A program made the position numbers and the translations under genes. Shown here in pieces: positions 21,313 to 34,762 of a DNA stretch of 64,000 bases. The notes under the pieces are model-generated. The model did not search any database and was not told the DNA's origin. It saw only the letters and a program-made list of their open reading frames with translations. The stretch spans positions 248,001 to 312,000 of the forward strand of contig NZ_JAGTWO010000004.1 in the NCBI RefSeq assembly GCF_018842675.1. Direction: 5' to 3'. Positions within the stretch are counted from its first letter, which is position 1, and each line of letters opens with the position of its first letter. This stretch comes from Candidatus Pantoea bituminis (GTDB taxonomy: Bacteria > Pseudomonadota > Gammaproteobacteria > Enterobacterales > Enterobacteriaceae).

Positions 21313-22437
21313 ATGGAAAAGATGGCGTTATGTCTACAATTAGCCGCTGTTAGCGGAATGGTTGGTAAGCGTTGGCTTGAAGCCGCAAACCTGCTTTTAA
21401 GCGGGGGTGATGTCGCTAAACATTTGTCTCAGCTTAAATTTGATGAGCGCCAACGACAACAATTCAATAGTTTCCAGCAGGCTAATTTCAAAGAGCTACA
21501 GGCATGGCTCGCCAGTCATCGCAAACACCATTTCCTTACGGCGCTTGATGACCATTACCCCGCTTTGCTTACTGAGACTGATCGCTTCCCGCCGCTTATT
21601 TATATCAAGGGTGATCCTGCAGCTCTAAATACACCGCAGTTGGCTGTGGTCGGGAGCCGTAATTGCTCACATTATGGACGACACTGGTGCGAATGGTTTA
21701 CTCAACAATTGGCGTTAAGTGGTTTGACTATAACGAGTGGGTTAGCCCGTGGCATTGATGGCGTTGCACATCATGCTGCACTTAATGTCGAAGGCAAAAC
21801 GGTGGCAGTATTGGGTAGTGGTTTGAAGCACCTCTATCCGAAATCTCATTTCGCACTCGCTGAAGAAATCGTAGAAAAAGGTGGGGCGATTATCTCAGAA
21901 TTCCCGCTAAATGCACCACCTAACGCCACCCATTTCCCTCGACGTAATCGTATTATCAGTGGCCTGAGCCAAGGTGTGTTAGTGGTTGAAGCCTCACTCA
22001 AGAGCGGTTCACTTGTTACCGCACGTTATGCCCTTGAGCAAAATCGTAACGTATATGCTTTGCCCGGGTCATTGGGTAATCCCAGCAGCGAAGGTACAAA
22101 TTGGCTAATCCAACAAGGCGCAATGTTAGTGGCGCACCCCAATAATATTCTCGAAGATTTGGGCAGTGCGCTTAACTGGTTACCTGTTACAAAATCAGAT
22201 GAAATATATTGTGATGACAATGTTCATGCTCCATTGCCATTTGCCGATGTGTTGGCTAACGTAGGTGATGAGGTTACACCTGTTGACGTTGTCGCTGAAC
22301 GTGCCGGCCAACCTGTGCCAGTTATCTCAGCTCAGTTGCTGGAACTGGAGTTAGCAGGATGGATCGCAGCTGTACCCGGCGGCTATGTCCGATTGAGGAG
22401 GGCATGCCATGTTCGACGTACTCATGTACTTGTTTGA
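21313..22437 (+). CDS. dprA: DprA/Smf, RecA-loading DNA-processing protein
   Basis: 374 aa from ATG 21313. The Rossmann-like DprA core includes [28 protein letters not shown] and [12 protein letters not shown], and a C-terminal winged-helix domain ends [14 protein letters not shown]. In transformable species it loads RecA on incoming single strands; its role in enterobacteria is unclear. The start is uncertain: an ATG at 21299 has the better RBS (AGGAAG at 21282-21287) and would join this frame if one A were missing in the run 21308-21313. Divergent from def. Confidence 0.9.
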   Translation: MEKMALCLQLAAVSGMVGKRWLEAANLLLSGGDVAKHLSQLKFDERQRQQFNSFQQANFKELQAWLASHRKHHFLTALDDHYPALLTETDRFPPLIYIKGDPAALNTPQLAVVGSRNCSHYGRHWCEWFTQQLALSGLTITSGLARGIDGVAHHAALNVEGKTVAVLGSGLKHLYPKSHFALAEEIVEKGGAIISEFPLNAPPNATHFPRRNRIISGLSQGVLVVEASLKSGSLVTARYALEQNRNVYALPGSLGNPSSEGTNWLIQQGAMLVAHPNNILEDLGSALNWLPVTKSDEIYCDDNVHAPLPFADVLANVGDEVTPVDVVAERAGQPVPVISAQLLELELAGWIAAVPGGYVRLRRACHVRRTHVLV

Positions 22438-22882
22438 GACATATATCCACAACGAAGCAGAAATGGGTGTTGATCAGGACAGATTGACAGATGACTTGAC
22501 GGATGCCGGTTTTCATCGTGAAGATATTTATAATGCGTTGAACTGGTTAGAGAAGTTGGCGGACTATCAAGAAGGGCTGGTTGCGCCAATTTTACTGACA
22601 AATGATCCGCTCTCCATGCGTATCTATACAGATGAAGAGAGCAAACGTTTAGATGCTGAAAGCCGTGGTTTCCTGTTATTTTTGGAACAAATTCAAGTTT
22701 TGAATTTGGAAACACGTGAAATGGTCATTGAACGTGTCATGGCGCTTGATACTCCAGACTTCGATCTTGAGGACCTTAAGTGGGTAATATTAATGGTTTT
22801 GTTTAATATACCTGGATGTGAAAACGCTTATCAGCAGATGGAAGAACTGCTATTCGACGTCAATGAAGGTATGCTGCATTAA
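22409..22882 (+). CDS. smg: Smg family protein (DUF494)
   Basis: 157 aa, the exact E. coli length. It is an acidic helical protein of unknown function that is always found beside dprA. The start [16 protein letters not shown] overlaps the end of dprA by 29 bases, with RBS GAGGAGG inside dprA. Confidence 0.95.
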   Translation: MFDVLMYLFETYIHNEAEMGVDQDRLTDDLTDAGFHREDIYNALNWLEKLADYQEGLVAPILLTNDPLSMRIYTDEESKRLDAESRGFLLFLEQIQVLNLETREMVIERVMALDTPDFDLEDLKWVILMVLFNIPGCENAYQQMEELLFDVNEGMLH

Positions 22883-22908
22883 ATTCCTTTTCATACATCT
22901 CTATCGTT

Positions 22909-23453
22909 ATGAGTAAAACTGCACTCTTCGCTGTGCGAAAACAGGATCCCTGCCCCGCTTGCGGGGCAGAACTTGTTATTCGTTCTGGCAAACATGGACC
23001 TTTTCTTGGCTGCGCAAATTATCCTGCTTGCGATTATATCCGCCCACTGAAAAATCAGGCTGATGGCCATATCGTTAAAGTGTTGGAGGGGCATGCTTGC
23101 CCGGATTGTGGAGCAGATAAAGTGCTGCGCCAAGGGCGCTACGGTATGTTTATCGGTTGCAGCCATTATCCCGAATGCGCTTATACGGAAACCATCGACA
23201 AACCAGATGAGACTACGATTGATTGTCCTCAGTGTCAGAAAGGCAAGCTTGTACAGCGCCGATCGCGCTTCGGCAAAACGTTTCATGCCTGCGATCGTTA
23301 TCCGGCCTGTCAATTTGCAGTAAATCTCACCCCAATTGCAGGTGTGTGTCCATATTGCCAGTTTCCGTTATTAGTTGAGAAAAAACTGCGCAGGGCGTAA
23401 AGCTGTTCTGTGCCAGTAAAAGTTGCGGCAAAGCTATCGCTCAAGAGAATTAA
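22909..23453 (+). CDS. yrdD: YrdD, topoisomerase-type zinc-finger protein (one-base deletion)
   Basis: Repeats of the four-Cys zinc module found at the C-terminus of topoisomerase I: CPACG...CANYPAC, CPDCG...CSHYPEC, CPQC...CDRYPAC and a last CPYC. As written the frame stops at 23400. One A missing in the run 23380-23385 restores AQGVKLFCASKSCGKAIAQ and a stop at 23451-23453, which supplies the two cysteines that complete the fourth module: 181 aa (E. coli 180). Function unknown. Between smg and tsaC as in E. coli. Confidence 0.92.
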
Positions 23454-23462
23454 GAGTTCAAC

Positions 23463-24035
23463 ATGCATAACCAAGATCTTTCTACTTCGTTAAATGATTG
23501 CGTAGGTCACCTTAAACGTCACGCCGTAATCGCCTATCCTACTGAAGCTGTTTTTGGGCTGGGGTGCGATCCGGATAATGAAAGTGCAGTAATGGCGTTA
23601 TTAGCTCTTAAACAAAGACCCGTCGAAAAAGGATTGATCCTGATTGCTTCTGAATATGCGCAATTAGAACCCTATGTGTCCGATCGAGAGCTTTCAGTCA
23701 TCCAGCGAGAGCGGATGTTTGCCTGCTGGCCTGGACCAGTAACATTTGTTGTGCCGGCTCCGCCGCATACTCCCCGTTGGTTAACGGGAAAATTTGATTC
23801 ATTGGCGATACGAGTCAGTGATCATCCTGATGTACAAGCATTATGCCGCGCATTTGGTAAACCTTTAGTTTCAACCAGCGCTAATCTTTCGGGGCAACCG
23901 CCTTGCCGCACAATAGAAGAAGTAAAATTGCAGTTTGGTAATGACTTTCCTGTCCTCCCGGGATTAACCGGTGGGAGGCAAAATCCTTCCGAAATTCGCG
24001 ACGTCATCACCGGTGATCTCATACGACAGGGATAA
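23463..24035 (+). CDS. tsaC: TsaC, threonylcarbamoyl-AMP synthase
   Basis: 190 aa, the E. coli length. It makes threonylcarbamoyl-AMP from Thr, bicarbonate and ATP, the first step of t6A37 tRNA modification, which is essential in E. coli. The YrdC fold is shown by [15 protein letters not shown] near the N-terminus and [11 protein letters not shown] near residue 139. Three bases precede aroE. Confidence 0.97.
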   Translation: MHNQDLSTSLNDCVGHLKRHAVIAYPTEAVFGLGCDPDNESAVMALLALKQRPVEKGLILIASEYAQLEPYVSDRELSVIQRERMFACWPGPVTFVVPAPPHTPRWLTGKFDSLAIRVSDHPDVQALCRAFGKPLVSTSANLSGQPPCRTIEEVKLQFGNDFPVLPGLTGGRQNPSEIRDVITGDLIRQG

Positions 24036-24038
24036 TTT

Positions 24039-24857
24039 ATGAATAACTATGCTGTTTTTGGTAACCCTGTTAGCCACAGTAAGTCACCATTCATTCACCA
24101 AGCCTTTGCCCAACAGACGGGAATAGAACATCGCTACGGCCGTATTTGTGCTCCGCTAGATGGATTTCCGCAGGAAATCGCTGAGTTCTTTGCTCAAGAA
24201 GGCGTAGGGGCAAATGTCACCCTGCCTTTTAAGCAGCAGGCGTGGAAATTGGCAGACGAGCTTAGCGAGCGGGCAGCCCTTTCCGGCGCAGTGAATACAT
24301 TAAAGAAGCGCAAAGATGGCACTATCCTCGGCGACAATACTGATGGTATTGGTTTATTGAGCGATCTCGAACGTCTCTCGATGATTAAGCCGGGAGACAG
24401 AGTTCTTCTGGTCGGGGCAGGCGGCGCTGCACGTGGCGTAATTCTACCCTTACTTTCTTTGGGCATTGCATTAACCGTGACTAATCGTACGCGCTCGCGA
24501 GCAGATGAATTAGCAAATCTCTTTAAACACAGCGGTGCAATCAATACTTGTAGCTTTGATGAATTAGAAGGCAAAGCGTTCGAACTCATCATTAATGCTA
24601 CGTCTAGTGGCGTTGATGGGCATACTCCACCCTTACCTGTTTCGTTAGTGCATCCCAGCTTACGCTGCTATGACATGTTTTATCAGTCTGGGCAAACGCC
24701 GTTCTTATATTGGTGCCAACAGTTTGGTGCACTTCATTTAGCCGACGGTCTGGGCATGCTGGTGGGACAAGCGGCACATGCCTTTCATTTATGGCATGGC
24801 GTTATGCCTGATACCGCGCCAGTAATTGAATCTTTGAAAAGAGAGCTAGAGCTATGA
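24039..24857 (+). CDS. aroE: Shikimate dehydrogenase AroE
   Basis: 272 aa, intact. It reduces 3-dehydroshikimate to shikimate with NADPH. The substrate-binding N-terminus has [15 protein letters not shown]; the catalytic Lys and Asp are in [11 protein letters not shown] and DNTDGIG; the NADP site is VGAGGAARG with NRTRSRA following. The stop overlaps the yrdB start by four bases. A second shikimate-pathway gene, aroQ, lies at 43337. Confidence 0.98.
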   Translation: MNNYAVFGNPVSHSKSPFIHQAFAQQTGIEHRYGRICAPLDGFPQEIAEFFAQEGVGANVTLPFKQQAWKLADELSERAALSGAVNTLKKRKDGTILGDNTDGIGLLSDLERLSMIKPGDRVLLVGAGGAARGVILPLLSLGIALTVTNRTRSRADELANLFKHSGAINTCSFDELEGKAFELIINATSSGVDGHTPPLPVSLVHPSLRCYDMFYQSGQTPFLYWCQQFGALHLADGLGMLVGQAAHAFHLWHGVMPDTAPVIESLKRELEL

Positions 24858-25108
24858 ATCAGGCGATTCAATTTCCCGATCGAGAACATCTCGATCCGAA
24901 TTTAAACGCTATTTGTTTTCCTGTATTAGTTAATGGCATGGGGCTGACCTGTGCCATCCATACAGAGGCGTTACATCAACGGTTTGGCGACGAGGAAGCG
25001 ATGACGCTTTTTAGCAACCACCGCTGGGATCTGGAAGAAGAAGCCGAACGCTGTATTCGTCGAGATGAAGTTGATGTTCAGGGTTGGGTTTGGCTTTCTG
25101 TCAAATAG
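24854..25108 (+). CDS. yrdB: YrdB family protein (DUF1488)
   Basis: 84 aa (E. coli 85), function unknown. It is recognised by [14 protein letters not shown] and the C-terminal acidic helix. Start overlaps aroE by four bases; the 3' end overlaps the convergent yrdA by 31 bases. Confidence 0.92.
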   Translation: MNQAIQFPDREHLDPNLNAICFPVLVNGMGLTCAIHTEALHQRFGDEEAMTLFSNHRWDLEEEAERCIRRDEVDVQGWVWLSVK

Positions 25109-25629
25109 TCATCTTTCCATCCGACATAATTATTAGCCGAATAGAGCAGCCCTTCAATTTCCTTTTCGTTAAGCGGTCGAATCTGTTTTACCGGACTTCC
25201 TAAATATAGATAACCGCTTTCGAGACGTTTACCTGGAGGCACCAAGCTTCCTGCACCAATCATCACATCATCTTCTACAACGACCGCATCCAACAAAATA
25301 GACCCCATCCCAACCAAAACACGATTACCTATAGTGCAGCCGTGTAGCATTGCTTTATGCCCAACCGTGACATCTTCACCAATTATTAGAGGGTAACCTT
25401 CGGGATTTGATGCTGATTTATGAGTGACGTGCAGAACGCTGCCGTCCTGTATGTTAGTACGGGCACCAATACGCACTTGATTCACATCTCCACGAATAGC
25501 AACCAAGGGCCAAATACTAACATCATCCGACATGATGACATCCCCAACGACAACGCTGGTCGGATCTATCATTACGCGCTGGCCCAGCTGTGGATAAAGG
25601 CGTTTGTAAGGACGTAAGGCTGATGACAT
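25078..25629 (-). CDS. yrdA: YrdA, gamma-carbonic anhydrase-like protein
   Basis: 183 aa (E. coli 184). It is a left-handed beta-helix of hexapeptide repeats with the gamma-class metal-site residues in IRGDVNQVRIG, VTVGHKAMLHGC and related turns. The family binds zinc, but catalytic carbonic anhydrase activity of YrdA is not established. Its 3' end overlaps yrdB. Confidence 0.94.
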   Translation of the reverse strand: MSSALRPYKRLYPQLGQRVMIDPTSVVVGDVIMSDDVSIWPLVAIRGDVNQVRIGARTNIQDGSVLHVTHKSASNPEGYPLIIGEDVTVGHKAMLHGCTIGNRVLVGMGSILLDAVVVEDDVMIGAGSLVPPGKRLESGYLYLGSPVKQIRPLNEKEIEGLLYSANNYVGWKDDYLTESQTQP

Positions 25630-25768
25630 AAAAGCTCTCCTTTACTTAGTTTCTTTGCAGCCTGGTGTGATTTTGAGCGGCAGGCAAGGGGATTCTGCCT
25701 GAGATCGATGACGATCTCATCAATATGAATGTTTTCTCGCCACTTAGAAAAAAGATCCAGAAAAAGGC

Positions 25769-25796
25769 TTGTGCTAAGAAATTGGATCCCTATAAT
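25769..25796 (+). promoter_or_regulatory. rRNA promoter P1
   Basis: -35 TTGTGC at 25769-25774 and -10 TATAAT at 25791-25796, spacing 16, followed by the GC-rich discriminator GCGCC. The upstream DNA (about 25742-25768) is A/T rich, like an UP element. This is the E. coli rrn P1 arrangement, which is controlled by Fis, ppGpp and initiating NTP. The stretch 25630-25768 would hold Fis sites, which I cannot place with confidence. Confidence 0.93.
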
Positions 25797-25888
25797 GCGC
25801 CTCCACTGACACGGCAAACCGGCAACGGGATGGCGGTTCAGGAGACACAGGAAACTGCGTCGCCGGAGAAAAGCTTCTGAAAAAGAGG

Positions 25889-25916
25889 TTGACTCTGAAG
25901 GAGAGAAGCGTAATAT
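25889..25916 (+). promoter_or_regulatory. rRNA promoter P2
   Basis: -35 TTGACT at 25889-25894 and -10 TAATAT at 25911-25916, spacing 16, 120 bases downstream of P1. This is the usual weaker, constitutive second rrn promoter. Confidence 0.9.
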
Positions 25917-25956
25917 ACGCCACCTCGCGACAGACCGGCTAAGCCGCTGTTCGCAC

Positions 25957-25968
25957 TGCTCTTTAACA
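25957..25968 (+). promoter_or_regulatory. boxA antitermination site in the 16S leader
   Basis: The sequence TGCTCTTTAACA equals the boxA consensus bound by NusB and S10 (NusE). It lies in the transcribed leader between P2 and 16S. Confidence 0.93.
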
Positions 25969-26120
25969 ATTTATCAGACAATCTGTGTGGGCACTCGCAG
26001 GATGGATATCAGCGTCTCCGGACGTAAAAAATATCAAGCCTCACGAGTGAACACATAATGAAATTCATTATGACGTTTTACAGATGAGCACCGCTTAACT
26101 TGTTTAAGCAAATCAAACTT

Positions 26121-27661
<1,541 letters not shown>

Positions 27662-27752
27662 CCTGAAGATACCTTCCCGCGAAGTGCTCACACAGATTGT
27701 CTGATAGAAAAGTAATGAGCAAGACGGCTGCGAAGTCGTGACACACCTTTGT

Positions 27753-27827
27753 GTCCCCTTCGTCTAGCGGTTAGGACACTGCCCTTTCACGGCGGTAACA
27801 GGGGTTCGAATCCCCTAGGGGACGCCA
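27753..27827 (+). tRNA. tRNA-Glu (anticodon TTC)
   Basis: 75 bases including an encoded CCA. Acceptor GTCCCCT pairs with AGGGGAC, the anticodon loop is CTTTCAC with TTC at 27786-27788, and the T loop is GTTCGAATC. It is the only tRNA in the 16S-23S spacer, so this is a Glu-type rather than Ile/Ala-type operon. Confidence 0.97.
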
Positions 27828-27900
27828 CTTGCTTGGTGACAGGTGAAAGGTGTCTCCACAAAATATCTCAAAGCCGGCTTTTCAGCCGTGTTTGAGATAT

Positions 27901-27912
27901 TGCTCTTTAACA
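27901..27912 (+). promoter_or_regulatory. boxA antitermination site before 23S
   Basis: A second exact boxA, TGCTCTTTAACA, in the spacer. It follows an imperfect inverted repeat (ATATCTCAAA...TTTGAGATAT, 27883-27900 with its partner near 27863) that resembles the spacer stem before boxA in E. coli. The remainder of the spacer, 27913-28041, holds 23S processing sequences only. Confidence 0.88.
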
Positions 27913-28041
27913 ATCCGGAACAAGCTGAAAATTGAAACGACGCGCGCCGCATCCCTCCGTAATAAGGGGTGCACAGGCGACGCGTTCGAGTCTCTCAAAT
28001 GCTTGCAGCACGCAGCGTTGCAAAACGCCTGTGGGTTGTGA

Positions 28042-30946
<2,905 letters not shown>

Positions 30947-31036
30947 ACAACGCCAGAGGCGTTTTGGTTGAGAGACAGAGAAATTTCAGCTTGTTCACCG
31001 GATACACCTGCGCGGCAGAAGCGGCGCGGGATAACA

Positions 31037-31166
31037 GAATTTGCCTGGCGGCTGTAGCGCGGTGGTCCCACCTGACCCCATGCCGAACTCAGAAGTGAAA
31101 CGCCGTAGCGCCGATGGTAGTGTGGGGTCTCCCCATGCGAGAGTAGGGAACTGCCAGGCATCAAAT
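31037..31166 (+). repeat. Direct repeat, copy 1 (5S unit)
   Basis: A 130-base unit containing 5S rRNA, repeated exactly at 31278-31407. The second copy lies 241 bases downstream with tRNA-Thr between. Such identical copies can recombine and delete the tRNA. Confidence 0.9.
31042..31161 (+). rRNA. 5S ribosomal RNA, copy 1
   Basis: 120 bases, from TGCCTGGCGGCTGTAGCG to GAACTGCCAGGCAT. The terminal stem TGCCTGGC/GCCAGGCA is perfect. Immediately follows the 23S gene in the operon. Confidence 0.98.
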
Positions 31167-31173
31167 TTAGTGT

Positions 31174-31249
31174 GCTGATATGGCTCAGTTGGTAGAGCGC
31201 ACCCTTGGTAAGGGTGAGGTCCCCAGTTCGACTCTGGGTATCAGCACCA
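31174..31249 (+). tRNA. tRNA-Thr (anticodon GGT)
   Basis: 76 bases with encoded CCA. Acceptor GCTGATA pairs with TATCAGC; anticodon GGT is at 31207-31209; T loop GTTCGACTC. Its place between two 5S genes matches thrV of the E. coli rrnD operon. Confidence 0.97.
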
Positions 31250-31277
31250 GTAGTATAAGCATGAGTTCGATTTTAAA

Positions 31278-31407
31278 GAATTTGCCTGGCGGCTGTAGCG
31301 CGGTGGTCCCACCTGACCCCATGCCGAACTCAGAAGTGAAACGCCGTAGCGCCGATGGTAGTGTGGGGTCTCCCCATGCGAGAGTAGGGAACTGCCAGGC
31401 ATCAAAT
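31278..31407 (+). repeat. Direct repeat, copy 2 (5S unit)
   Basis: Second exact copy of the 130-base unit at 31037-31166. Confidence 0.9.
31283..31402 (+). rRNA. 5S ribosomal RNA, copy 2
   Basis: 120 bases, identical to the first 5S gene. Last gene of the rRNA operon, followed by a strong terminator. Confidence 0.98.
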
Positions 31408-31413
31408 AAGAAA

Positions 31414-31443
31414 AAGCCCTTTGCATCTGCAAAGGGCTTTTTT
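31414..31443 (+). terminator. Terminator of the rRNA operon
   Basis: A perfect 11-bp stem AAGCCCTTTGC/GCAAAGGGCTT (31414-31439) with loop ATCT, then a T run to 31443. Confidence 0.93.
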
Positions 31444-31579
31444 CGTTTTGTACGTTAATAAAAACAACATTTTTAATCCTTTCCTGTCCTTGCGTCTATA
31501 AATTCCACGGTAAAATAACGTCTATTTAATCAATGGGATGGAAAGATTGACGTGATCGAGACACCGCAAAAATACATAT

Positions 31580-31603
31580 AAAAAACCCGGCGCGTGGCCG
31601 GGT
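31580..31603 (-). terminator. Terminator of the aapJQMP operon
   Basis: Stem ACCCGGC/GCCGGGT (31585-31603), with a T run on the minus strand (A run 31580-31584 on +). It lies 25 bases beyond the aapP stop. Confidence 0.85.
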
Positions 31604-31627
31604 GTGAACGGCATAATTGTCATCCTG

Positions 31628-32389
31628 TTAATGGATAACCTGCGACAGGAAAGCGCGCGTGCGTTCCGATTTAGGGTTCGCAAAGAACTCCTGCGGTGGA
31701 GCAACCTCAACGATTTCACCACGATCCATAAAGATCACTCGATCAGCCACGGTACGAGCAAACCCCATCTCATGCGTGACGCATAGCATTGTCATACCAT
31801 CTTCAGCCAAACCGATCATGGTATCGAGTACCTCTTTTACCATTTCGGGATCGAGTGCTGAGGTAGGTTCATCAAAAAGCATAATTTTCGGTTTCATACA
31901 CAGAGAGCGAGCAATGGCTACACGCTGTTGCTGACCACCTGAAAGCTGACCCGGAAATTTGTGGGCATGCTCGGCAATACGGACTCGCTCCAGATAATGC
32001 ATAGCCAGCTCGTCAGCTTCCTTCTTTGGCATTTTACGTACCCATGAAGGAGCCAACGTACAGTTCTGCAAAACTGTCAGATGGGGAAATAAATTGAAGT
32101 GCTGAAATACCATACCCACTTCTGTTCGAACTTTCTCAATATTGCGGACATCATCGTTGAGATGGATGCCATCTACCACAATTCGACCTTGCTGATGTTC
32201 TTCTAAATGATTGATACAACGAATAGTCGTCGACTTACCTGAACCGGAAGGGCCGCATAATACAATGCGCTCACGCGGTTTTACATGAAGATTAATATCT
32301 TTGAGAACATGAAATTGTCCGTACCATTTATTCACATTTTCGAGCGTAATCATCATAGCATTGGCAGATGGAGTGATAATTTGTGTCAT
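31628..32389 (-). CDS. aapP: AapP/YhdZ, ATPase of the amino-acid ABC transporter
   Basis: 253 aa. The full ABC ATPase motif set is present: Walker [10 protein letters not shown] (46-54), Q loop FQHFNLF, signature LSGGQQQR, Walker [14 protein letters not shown] and the H-loop His in CVTHEMG. It belongs to the polar-amino-acid family (like GlnQ). In Rhizobium AapJQMP is a general L-amino-acid permease; the E. coli equivalent yhdWXYZ sits at the same place beside rrnD. Confidence 0.96.
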   Translation of the reverse strand: MTQIITPSANAMMITLENVNKWYGQFHVLKDINLHVKPRERIVLCGPSGSGKSTTIRCINHLEEHQQGRIVVDGIHLNDDVRNIEKVRTEVGMVFQHFNLFPHLTVLQNCTLAPSWVRKMPKKEADELAMHYLERVRIAEHAHKFPGQLSGGQQQRVAIARSLCMKPKIMLFDEPTSALDPEMVKEVLDTMIGLAEDGMTMLCVTHEMGFARTVADRVIFMDRGEIVEVAPPQEFFANPKSERTRAFLSQVIH

Positions 32390-32398
32390 TTAAAAACC

Positions 32399-33499
32399 TC
32401 AGTGCGATTTACGCCCGGTGTGAAAGCGCTTTTCCAGATACTGGCTATAACGCGACATGCTGAAACAAAAAATCCAATAAACAAGCGCGGCAAATACGTA
32501 GCCTTCAGTGGACATGCCTAGCCATGCTGGATCGACAGTTGCCTGCTGAACGCTGCTGAAGAGATCGAAAAGGCCAATAATGATTACCAGGCTAGTGTCT
32601 TTAAATAGCGCAATAATAGTATTCACCAGGCCGGGAATAGTTAGCTTCAATGCTTGAGGTAATATAACCAGCATCTGAGTCTTCCAGTATCCTAACGCCA
32701 GCGACTCCGCAGCTTCATATTGGCCTTTCGGCAGCGCTTGTAACCCGCCTCTTACCACTTCTGCGACATAAGCCGATTGGAAAAGTATGACGCCAACCAA
32801 TGCGCGCACTAACTTATCGATAGTGGTGCCCTCGGCCATGAACAGCGGCAACATCACCGAAGACATAAACAGCACAGTAATTAGCGGAACACCACGCCAG
32901 AATTCAATAAATATTACTGAAAGCGAGCGTACAACTGGCATGTGTGAACGGCGTCCTAGCGCTAACAAAATACCCAATGGCAATGCACCGGCGATCCCAA
33001 CAGCAGCGATAATTAACGTTAGCGTTAAACCACCCCATTGACGCGTTTCCACGCGCTCAAGACCAAAATATCCACCATACAACATGAACCAGACGATAAT
33101 GGGATAAGTAACCGCCCAAGCAGCGATATAGCGCCCTCTGTATGGCAAATTCTTGATGAACATCGGAACAATTGAAAGCAGGCCAATAATCAGCGTCAGG
33201 TTAATACGCCAGCGCTGCTCATGTGGGTAAAGCCCATACATAAACTGACCAAAGCGCGAATGGATAAATACCCAACATGCGCCTTCTTTCGTGCAGTCAG
33301 CACGGGTTGTGCCAAACCAGTTAGCCTGAAAGATTAACCAATTCAATGCCGGTGGAATCACACTCCACATCACCCAGATGCAAAAGAGGGTAAGCAGGGA
33401 GTTCACCCAACCTGAAAACAGATTCTTACGTGCCCAACTCCAGGCGCGACTTATTGGCGTGGTAGGTACGGGCGGTGTTTCATGTGTAGTAACAGACAT
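32399..33499 (-). CDS. aapM: AapM/YhdY, permease of the amino-acid ABC transporter
   Basis: 366 aa, an integral membrane protein. The permease loop that contacts the ATPase reads AAESLALGYWKTQMLVILPQ (in part), matching the EAA motif of polar amino-acid permeases. The N-terminal half is extended compared with HisM-type permeases, as in the Aap family. Nine bases before aapP. Confidence 0.95.
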   Translation of the reverse strand: MSVTTHETPPVPTTPISRAWSWARKNLFSGWVNSLLTLFCIWVMWSVIPPALNWLIFQANWFGTTRADCTKEGACWVFIHSRFGQFMYGLYPHEQRWRINLTLIIGLLSIVPMFIKNLPYRGRYIAAWAVTYPIIVWFMLYGGYFGLERVETRQWGGLTLTLIIAAVGIAGALPLGILLALGRRSHMPVVRSLSVIFIEFWRGVPLITVLFMSSVMLPLFMAEGTTIDKLVRALVGVILFQSAYVAEVVRGGLQALPKGQYEAAESLALGYWKTQMLVILPQALKLTIPGLVNTIIALFKDTSLVIIIGLFDLFSSVQQATVDPAWLGMSTEGYVFAALVYWIFCFSMSRYSQYLEKRFHTGRKSH

Positions 33500-33514
33500 A
33501 GTTATCCCGTTCTC

Positions 33515-34693
33515 TTAACGCTCAACCAGCGCAATTTTGCGGTTGTAGAGGTTCATCAATAATGAAATCAACAAGCTGATAATCAGGTAAACGCCCATAG
33601 TTATCGCAATGGTCTCGATCGCCTGGCCAGTTTGGTTGAGCACGGTCCCGGCAAACAACGACACCATATCGGGATAACCGATAGCTGCGGCCAGAGAGGA
33701 GTTTTTCACTATGTTGAGGTATTGGCTGGTCAGCGGTGGAATGATGACGCGCATCGCCTGTGGAATAATGACCTGACGTAACGTGACTGGATGCGGTAAG
33801 CCTAGCGAACGCGCAGCCTCATGCTGTCCATACGGTACTGACTGAATACCAGAGCGTATAACTTCAGCGATAAATGACGATGTATAAATCGACAATGCCA
33901 GCGTTAACGCGGCCAGTTCAGGAATCATCACGAAGCCACCGCGGAAGTTAAATCCACGCAGTTGTGGTAAATCCCAATGGGTAGCGGCCCCAAATCCCAA
34001 ATGTGCAATGAATGGAAAAATGACTAGCATAGCGATCGCTACGGGCCAGGTACGACGCAATTGGCCGGTTTTGCGCTGATGCGTTCGATTAAAACGAAAC
34101 ATCCCATAGCTAGCGGCAACGGCTAGCAGCAATGCGATAACAAAAGGCCAGGTTCCCGCTGCGTACGTAGGCCAGGGAACGTATAAACCTCGATTACTAA
34201 CAAAAGCCATATCAAATGCACTTAATGCCTGGCGCGGTCCCGGCAAATTACGCAACACGGCAAAATACCAAAAGAAAATTTGCAGCAGTGGCGGAATATT
34301 ACGGAAGGTCTCGATATAGATATTAGAGATTTTACGCAGCAGCCAGTTTTCAGACAGGCGAGCAAGGCCAATAAAAAAACCTAAAAAAGAGGCAAACACG
34401 ATGCAAAGGGCGGAGACCAGCAGAGTGTTAGTTAAACCAACCAGAAAGACACGCGCATAGGTATCTGCTTCTGTATAAGCAATAAGATGTTGGACGATAC
34501 CGAAGCCAGCATTACGTTCCAGAAAACCAAAACCGGATGTTATCCCACGATTAGACAGGTTGATCACTGTGTTGTGGATGAGATACCCCACCACCGCAAT
34601 GACCGCTACTATCGCGATTGTTTGGTAAAGCCAGGCGCGAACTTTGGGATTACCGAATGAAAAATCCCTTTTCACGATTGGGCGTTGCGACAT
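33515..34693 (-). CDS. aapQ: AapQ/YhdX, permease of the amino-acid ABC transporter
   Basis: 392 aa, an integral membrane protein paired with AapM. The EAA loop reads EAARSLGLPHPVTLRQVIIPQ in part. The long periplasmic and membrane insert in the first half is typical of AapQ. Between aapJ and aapM with short gaps. Confidence 0.95.
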   Translation of the reverse strand: MSQRPIVKRDFSFGNPKVRAWLYQTIAIVAVIAVVGYLIHNTVINLSNRGITSGFGFLERNAGFGIVQHLIAYTEADTYARVFLVGLTNTLLVSALCIVFASFLGFFIGLARLSENWLLRKISNIYIETFRNIPPLLQIFFWYFAVLRNLPGPRQALSAFDMAFVSNRGLYVPWPTYAAGTWPFVIALLLAVAASYGMFRFNRTHQRKTGQLRRTWPVAIAMLVIFPFIAHLGFGAATHWDLPQLRGFNFRGGFVMIPELAALTLALSIYTSSFIAEVIRSGIQSVPYGQHEAARSLGLPHPVTLRQVIIPQAMRVIIPPLTSQYLNIVKNSSLAAAIGYPDMVSLFAGTVLNQTGQAIETIAITMGVYLIISLLISLLMNLYNRKIALVER

Positions 34694-34762
34694 GTTGAAA
34701 CCTCAATGACAAAAGCTTTGGTGGGGCACCGAAGAATACGGTGCCCGATTGGCGAGGTGTAA

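Noticed and set aside
31180..31458. 92-codon open frame over tRNA-Thr and the second 5S gene
   Set aside because: It is entirely within RNA genes and their terminator; many similar frames occur across the 16S and 23S genes.
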